Shown piece by piece: positions 58,736 through 64,000 of a DNA stretch of 64,000 bases. This DNA comes from Torreya grandis (Eukaryota > Streptophyta > Pinopsida > Cupressales > Taxaceae): NCBI GenBank assembly GCA_037957365.1, contig JARHVA010006310.1:820001-884000 (forward strand), written 5' to 3'. The first letter of the stretch is position 1; every line of letters starts with the position of its first letter. A program made the position numbers and the translations under genes. The notes beneath the pieces are model-generated. The model was not told where the DNA came from. It made no database searches and was given only the letters and a program-made list of their open reading frames with translations.

Positions 58736-58969
58736 CTTGGGGTGCGGTCCACATTTATAACATCATCATCTTTGAGGGGGCCCACTAGCCTCTTATTTAT
58801 TTTATGTCTCTCTTTTTTTTTTGGGGGGGGGGAGCTTTTTCCTACGGGTTTTCTCCTTTTCTCTATCTTATGGGAGATTACATTTGTACATGGGTACCTC
58901 ATCAGGCCTAGTTGTCGAGACCTATTTTATATTTCCACACTGCCCAACTAAGCTACGCTTATGGGGGGG
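58736..58969 (+). other. C1 3' untranslated stretch with polypurine tracts
   Basis: Contains TTTGAGGGGGCCC near 58772, a long T-run followed by a G-run (58809-58832) and the tract ATGGGGGGG (58961-58969) that abuts the 3' LTR, the position of the plus-strand primer. Confidence 0.8.
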
Positions 58970-59438
58970 TATTAATGTAGGTTTTTATTTTTCCCTATTT
59001 ATTAATTAGGGAAATTGTATTTCTTGTGTATACATGGAGTTTTTCTACATTTGTGGGATAGGCTAGCTTATGTGGAGGTGTGTATCATAGATGTGTCATA
59101 AGTGTCATAAGAATGTCATAAGTAACTCCCTTGATGGGAGTTACTTCTCTATTCTTAGCACCTTGTCACCACCTTTCATGGAGGAGTTATAGTCTATTCT
59201 TGGGGTGCCTTGTCAACCTTTTGTGGAAGAGTTACTTTCGTACTCTCATATATGTATTCTTCACTTTGGCCATCTCATGTTAATCAGATTTTGTTTTTCT
59301 CCATTTTGTCTTGTGCAATTTATCTTTTTGTATAATTTCAAATTGCTTTAGCATCTATGTGGTGTGCACTTGCTTCATATCATGTGATCACATCTCCATT
59401 GCATTCGCATTATCTGGATTCTGGCAACAACTCTGATA
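58970..59438 (+). repeat. C1 3' LTR (469 bp)
   Basis: TATTAATGTAGGTTTTTATT...CAACAACTCTGATA, same length as the 5' copy, with no indels between them. Confidence 0.95.
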
Positions 59439-59443
59439 ATGAA
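59439..59443. repeat. Right target site duplication of C1 (ATGAA)
   Basis: Matches 52915-52919 and is followed by ATACTTTCACTC, the continuation of G3 RT. Confidence 0.9.
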
Positions 59444-59694
59444 ATACTTTCACTCATGGATGGCTTTTTAGGATACAATCAGATCAAAATAACACCCAAA
59501 GAATAACATAAAATAATGTTCACTACTTCATGGGGAACATTTTTTTATCAGGTAATTCAATTTGGACTTAATAATACTAGAGCTACATATCAAAGGGCCA
59601 TGATTGTCATATTACATGATATGATGCATGATATTGTTGAAGACTATGTTGATGACATATTAGGAAAATCTAAAATTGGGCTAACCATCCAGTA
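59444..59694 (+). pseudogene. G3 reverse transcriptase, second part
   Basis: Continues directly from the first part: ILSLMDGFLGYNQIKITPKE, stop, HKIMFTTSWGTFFYQVIQFG, LNNTRATYQRAMIVILHDMM and HDIVEDYVDDILGKSK with the catalytic YVDD. A frame change near 59685 leads to the connection region. Together with 52480-52919 all RT motifs are present, so the insertion lost no sequence. Confidence 0.9.
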
Positions 59695-60450
59695 GTGTTA
59701 TATAAGATATTTGAAAGATTATGGGAGTACAAAGTCAAACTCAATACAAGGAACTGTGTGTTCAATGTAAATTTTGGAAAATTACTTGTCTTCATCATGT
59801 CTCGTAGAGGTATTGAAGTCGATCCAACCAAAGTCCATGCTATAACCAAGATGCCACCACTAACCAATTTAAAGCAACTTCATAATTTGTATGGTAAGAT
59901 CCAATCAATCTCATGCTTCATCTCTCAATTAGGAGACAAGTGACATCCATTAATGCACTTTTTGAAGGAGTTGCATTTAACTAGGATGATCACTACCAAA
60001 CAACTTTTTAACAACTCAAAAACTATCTTATTAATCTGCCTATTTTATTACCTCCTATGCCAAGAAAACCATTTATACCTATCTGCTACTGATCATGTTT
60101 TGAGGAAACTTTTGGCTCAAAATGATGACAATGGAAAGGAGCATGCTATATACTACTTAAGCTGTACTTTGGTTACATATGAAAATAACTATGCACCTAT
60201 TGAAAAAGCTTATCTAGCTATGGTTTTCCTAGCTCAAAAATTGAACCATTACATGTTAAATAATAAAACCATGGTCATTTCAAAAGTAGATCCACTCAAT
60301 TATCTACTATCTAAAATAGCTTTGCAAGGTAGAATGGATAAATGGATCATGCTTCTCAGTGAGTTTGACATAAATTATATCAATCAAAAGGAAATCAAGG
60401 GAGAAGTTCTTGTAGATCAACTTGTTGAAGCACCTCTCATGGATACATAA
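59695..60450 (+). pseudogene. G3 RT connection and native RNase H
   Basis: First open part (59695-59943): YKVKLNTRNCVFNVNFGKLL, SRRGIEVDPTKVHAITKMPP, LHNLYGKIQSISCFI. Second (59953-60450): ENHLYLSATDHVLRKLLAQN, EHAIYYLSCTLVTYENNYAP, IEKAYLAMVFLAQKLNHYML, GRMDKWIMLLSEFDINYINQ. The catalytic Asp of the YTDAS-type motif is missing (LYLSATD), as is normal for native RNase H of dual-RNase H elements. Confidence 0.85.
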
Positions 60451-60519
60451 CCACTCACATTTCAATTTCTTGATAAATATATCATGACCATCATTGACAC
60501 ACCCCTTGAGGAACATCCC

Positions 60520-60930
60520 TAAAAGCTATATTTTTATGGTTCATTTATTGTACATGGATTGGGGGCATGCCTATTATTTATTATACCAAAGGGGGATTTA
60601 TCCCTAAATCATTTAGAATTAGATTTCCTTGTACAAACAACATGGCCAAGTATGAAGCAATTATTTCAGGTCTTTGACAAGTAGTATAGTGGAATATATC
60701 TCATCTCTAATTTTATGGGGATTCTTAGTTAATAATCAATTAGGTTACAAATCATTTTCAGACCAAAGATGACAAACTAGTTCCATATAAATCCATGATC
60801 GACACTCTTAAACAACAAATTGATACCATTTAGTTTAAGCACATACCAAGGGCTAGTAACAAAAATACTGATATTATGGCTACTATTGGCTCTCTAATTT
60901 GATAAATAGATAAAGCTAGAGAGTATCAGT
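60520..60930 (+). pseudogene. G3 archaeal-type RNase H
   Basis: Shifting between frames, the blocks are KLYFYGSFIVHGLGAC (Asp of the YFDGSS-like motif changed to Tyr), NNMAKYEAIISGL (Glu present), a degraded FYGDS block, and a final RASN.NTDIMATIGS-like block. This is the second RNase H, here after the native one and before integrase, the position known from Ogre and other Tat elements. More decayed than the G1 counterpart at 7717-8250. Confidence 0.75.
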
Positions 60931-60944
60931 TCCTTGTTAAGAAT

Positions 60945-62270
60945 TTGTCAACACCATTTCATGAACCTTCAACCTTTATAATGATTTGTGATATTGTTGG
61001 TCATAATTCTATCTGGTACTTAGACCTTTACAACTACCTTCATGACCAAGTTCTACCACCTAACCTATCTCAAGAACAAACCAAATCCTTTAATCATCAT
61101 TTCACTCATTATAGTTTACTAGGATCCACCCTTTACCATCGTATTTTTGATGGAACTCTACTTTATTATTTAACTTTGGTAGAGTCTACATTAGCATTAA
61201 AAGAAGTTCATGAAGGAATATGTAGAGCCAATTCTATTGGGGAAATCCTATCCAAAAATCTCTTATGTATTAGTTATTATTGGCCCACAATAGATGCAAA
61301 TGCCATTGCATATGTAAAAAATTGTGACAAATGTCAACAGCATGCTAATCTGATTCATGCCCCCAAAAAAACTCTAAAACTAATGTTGACACCATGGACA
61401 TTTTATACATGGGGACTTGATCTCATTGATGATTAACCCTACTTCATTTGATTTCCATAAACATATCCTTACCACCACTAAATATTTTACTAAGTAGGTT
61501 GAAGTTATACCCCTCACTTACATGATTGGAAAGAAAATTTCCAAATTCATCTTCAATCATCTCATTTACCACTACAGTATTTCCTCTAACATTATATTTG
61601 ATAATGGAGCATCATTCAAAAACAAGGATGTAGATTAGTTATGTACTAAATATAACATCACACAACATTTTTCTATAGAATATTACCCTCAAGGTAATGG
61701 CCAAATCAAGGCATCCAACAAAACCATTGTTAATATCCTCAAAAATATTGTTAATGATGCTAGTTAGGGTTGGCACCTCTAGATATTTCTTGCCCTTTGA
61801 GCATACCATACCAATCATTGTACCTCCACATGAGCCACTCCATATTCAGTTATTTATGGCACTAAAGCCATCCTTCCCATTGAATTCAAATTTCCTTCAC
61901 TATTCATCTCTTTCAAGCATGTCCTGGATGATCATGACTATTGAGTAGCTCGCCTACAAGAGCTATACCTACTTGATGAGAAATGCATAGCCACACTCAA
62001 CAATCTTCAAGCATATCATAAATGACTCAAAGGTCACTATAATAAACATGTTAAGAATAAAACATTTGAAATTGGTGATCTTATTCTTAAAATAAACTAA
62101 AAGAATACCACGACTGCGAAGAAACATAAAGGAAAATTCAAACCAAACTAGATAAGGCCTTTCATCATTACTACAAATTATGGATTAGGAGCATATAGGC
62201 TTGCCACACTAAATAGAGATGAACTTCCTTAGTCAATGAATATTATTCATCTCAAGTGGTACTATGCTTG
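60945..62270 (+). pseudogene. G3 integrase
   Basis: Open for 163 codons (60945-61436) with the zinc-binding region LKEVHEGICRANSIGEILSK, YYWPTIDANAIAYVKNCDKC then QQHANLIHAP, and the core start TPWTFYTWGLDLIDD (first Asp). Beyond a stop and frame changes: IIFDNGASFKNKD (second Asp), YPQGNGQIKASNKTI where the catalytic Glu is Lys, IYGTKAILPIEFKFPSLF, and a C-terminal block GHYNKHVKNKTFEIGDLILK. It ends HLKWYYA-stop at ~62270, close to the typical end of Tat integrases. Confidence 0.87.
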
Positions 62271-64000
62271 AGTGCTAAGGTGTATTTTCTATAAGGACCA
62301 TTTTAGTTATGCCATTTTATCACTATTATTCTTTGTACATAATACCATCCTTATCCATCCTCTTCATCGTATCCACTTTTTGATTCTGACCTATCAACAC
62401 ATTGTGTTCTAAAGCCTAGCCTATTTGACCTTGTTTTTTTCCATTCATTATGCATTTTTAGCATCAAGGTATTTGATCAGTTTTATTAGTTGGTTTAAGT
62501 ACTTCAAATAGATATCATATTTTGAGATAATGTGATAGAAGTTTTAGCAGTTTCATCCTTCATTGGTCATTCCTTTCTTACCACCAATCTTGCTACTAAT
62601 TATAACCACCTTTGGGAAAATTATCACTTTTGATCTATGCCATTGTGTCCTAGTTATAACTTCTTATGAAAAAACTAGGGGCAACATTAAGCTTAATGTA
62701 CCAACTTACCACTTCTTATGTCATCCTATGCCTTTTTACCAACTGTGCCTATTTTTTTTGAATTGACTGCTACACTAGTTGATTTCCTCCAATACAAGGG
62801 TAGAACTATAGTGACTTAAGTTCTTACTTTGGGACTATGTAGGCAACACTCAATACTTATTGAGGTTAGCTCAGTCACCCTTTTCCCCATGTTCTCACTA
62901 TTTTGCGAGCAACCTAAGCCACACTCTTGCCATTTTGTGAGTAACCTATGCCAATTTGTCACTATTTTTTGAGTAACTTTAGTTTAAACACTCTTTCCAT
63001 TTTGTGAGCTTGAACCATTTAGTGTCTCATCATTATTGATTGAGTTGAGATAATTAAAAAATTTCTAAAAACATTTGAAAAATTATTAGAAAAGAATAAA
63101 AACATTGACCACTTATTTGCCTTAAGGACTGTGGAAACCCTTACTAAGTACAAGAAAATCACTTGTCATTTAGTTTTCCCATCCTTTTTGGCATTTTTAT
63201 CTCATAAAATTGCCATTTTTAAAGACAATTCCTATTCTTATATCACATCCATTCTATTTGTTTTCCTTAGTTATCACATTCTTCCTATTCCCTAGGAGAA
63301 CGACATTTGGCTTAAAATTTTTTATTGGATATTACATCCATGGAACTATGTAGGTACCATACAATTGCCTAGTTTATATGGAGATAGCTTGGTCACCCCC
63401 TCCATTTTCTTCTATTCTCCTATTTTGTTCATTTGTTAAGTTGTCACCTATTTTCTAGGGGCAATGTTCGAAGGGTTTCTATTACATTGTTGTGTTTGTT
63501 TATTTCTACTTCTTTTATTTGTTTGTGTCTCTATTTGTTTGCTTTCAACATTGTTGCCTTGATTTATTTTATTTGTGTTTATTGGGTGATTCCTTATCGA
63601 TACTTATACTTGAATCCATCTCTATTCATATGTTTACATTATCATCATGGTTTCTATCATTGGTGCATTATTTTCTATTGAGTATTGGATTATGGGAGTT
63701 AGTCCTCATGCATATTTTGGCCAAGTATTTATGGTGTTATATCATGAATCCTATCATCATGTACTATAATAAACCTCAGCTTCAAGAAGTCTATTCATAA
63801 ATGGAGTCATCTCTTCAGAATCGACATCCCAATTCACTCCCAATAATATCCCAAATAGAGTAATTAACTATGAAAGAATTTAAACCTTTATTAGTTTGGA
63901 TGAGCATCTCCCTACTAGTAGGTTGTTCCAATTCATCATTACTTTCTTAGTTAAGTTATTATCATTCTCAGCCAATTTTTTCATGTTTGGCATAATCAGG
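62271..64000. other. Non-coding stretch after G3 integrase
   Basis: No conserved protein. It has about four TTTTGTGAG-type repeats spaced ~40-45 bp (62915-63010) and two related blocks, ACTATGTAGGCAACACTCAA (62834) and ACTATGTAGGTACCATACAA (63344), each followed by TTGG/TCAG then TCACCC. CTAGGGGCAA occurs at 62676 and 63458 and could be a polypurine-like site. It may be the 3' untranslated region or 3' LTR of G3; the matching 5' copy is not in the window. Confidence 0.45.

Larger units (their letters stand above)
52920..59438 (+). mobile_element. Ty1/copia LTR retrotransposon C1, complete, nested in G3
   Basis: LTRs of exactly 469 bp (52920-53388 and 58970-59438) flank gag, protease, integrase, RT and RNase H in copia order. 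Both outer ends carry the 5-bp duplication ATGAA, and excision restores the RT reading of G3 (GYE|ILSLMDG). The primer-binding site TGGTATTAGAGC starts the base after the left LTR, and a G7 polypurine tract precedes the right LTR. The LTRs differ at 31 of 469 sites by hand count (22 transitions, 9 transversions; 6.6%). The ends implied by the duplication are TATTA...TGATA and not TG...CA. Coding parts carry stops and frameshifts. Confidence 0.95.
46947..62270 (+). mobile_element. Ty3/gypsy retrotransposon G3 (Tat-like), interrupted by copia C1
   Basis: Order on the plus strand: gag, protease, G-patch-like segment, RT (first half), inserted C1 (52920-59438), RT (second half), native RNase H, archaeal-type RNase H, integrase. 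The reading resumes in frame across the insertion once one copy of the 5-bp duplication is removed. The archaeal-type RNase H after the native RNase H is the usual arrangement in Ogre/Tat-type elements. All domains have stops or frame changes, more than in G1, so G3 looks older. The LTRs are not certain: a candidate 5' LTR end is at 44290, and the 3' LTR is not identified before the window ends. Confidence 0.85.

Noticed and set aside
63433..63800. Membrane protein suggested by hydrophobic frames (82 and 102 codons)
   Set aside because: The hydrophobicity comes from T-rich DNA (Phe/Leu/Ile codons) in two overlapping frames; no family resemblance.
1..64000. A non-transposon system (defence cluster, biosynthetic cluster, host gene family)
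   Set aside because: All recognisable protein motifs on both strands are gag, protease, RT, RNase H or integrase; the remaining DNA shows no conserved frames, introns or splice-consistent exons that I could support.

Overview
The window looks like intergenic DNA from a large, AT-rich plant nuclear genome, probably a gymnosperm such as a conifer. I infer this from the very high density of old, broken LTR retrotransposons, the LTR-to-LTR divergence (about 6.6% and 8% by hand count in two elements), the Tat-type Ty3/gypsy elements with a second (archaeal-type) RNase H, and the lack of any recognisable host gene. The species cannot be told from the sequence. I found no rRNA, tRNA, CRISPR or prokaryote-like operon, and every coding region I can identify belongs to a retrotransposon and carries stops or frameshifts.

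Layout. (1) 453-13898, minus strand: G1, a Ty3/gypsy element with ~3.1 kb LTRs and the order gag, protease, archaeal-type RNase H, reverse transcriptase, native RNase H, integrase. It is a compound structure, LTR-internal-LTR-truncated internal-LTR fragment, and only its outermost ends carry a 5-bp target duplication (AGCCT). (2) 13904-18640: AT-rich non-coding DNA with a ~75-bp minisatellite. (3) 18640-25524, plus strand: three head-to-tail units of ~2.35 kb, each a Ty3/gypsy derivative that keeps gag, protease and a scrap of integrase but lacks reverse transcriptase; LTR-like spacers separate the units. (4) 25525-27015, minus: a Ty1/copia gag-protease-integrase fragment. (5) 27016-30100: nothing recognised. 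(6) About 30100-43130, plus: G2, a gypsy element with an LTR-like region, a primer-binding-like site and gag, split by a complete minus-strand Ty1/copia element C2 (34504-41124, target duplication TCAAG). (7) 43131-44300: a candidate LTR end with TATA box and primer-binding-like motif. (8) 46947-62270, plus: G3, a degenerate Tat-like gypsy polyprotein with the order gag, protease, G-patch-like segment, RT, RNase H, archaeal-type RNase H, integrase. It is split inside RT by a complete plus-strand Ty1/copia element C1 (52920-59438, target duplication ATGAA). (9) 62280-64000: non-coding DNA with short repeats, perhaps the 3' part of G3.

History. The nesting gives a relative order: G3 before C1, and G2 before C2. 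G1 inserted once, then seems to have been enlarged by LTR-LTR unequal exchange and trimmed by a deletion at a 10-bp microhomology. The most interesting points are the compound structure of G1, the two different positions of the archaeal-type RNase H in G1 and G3, the tandem triplication of an RT-less gypsy derivative, and the non-TG/CA ends of C1. I saw no non-transposon system. Boundaries were read by eye; those described as approximate could move by tens to hundreds of bases.
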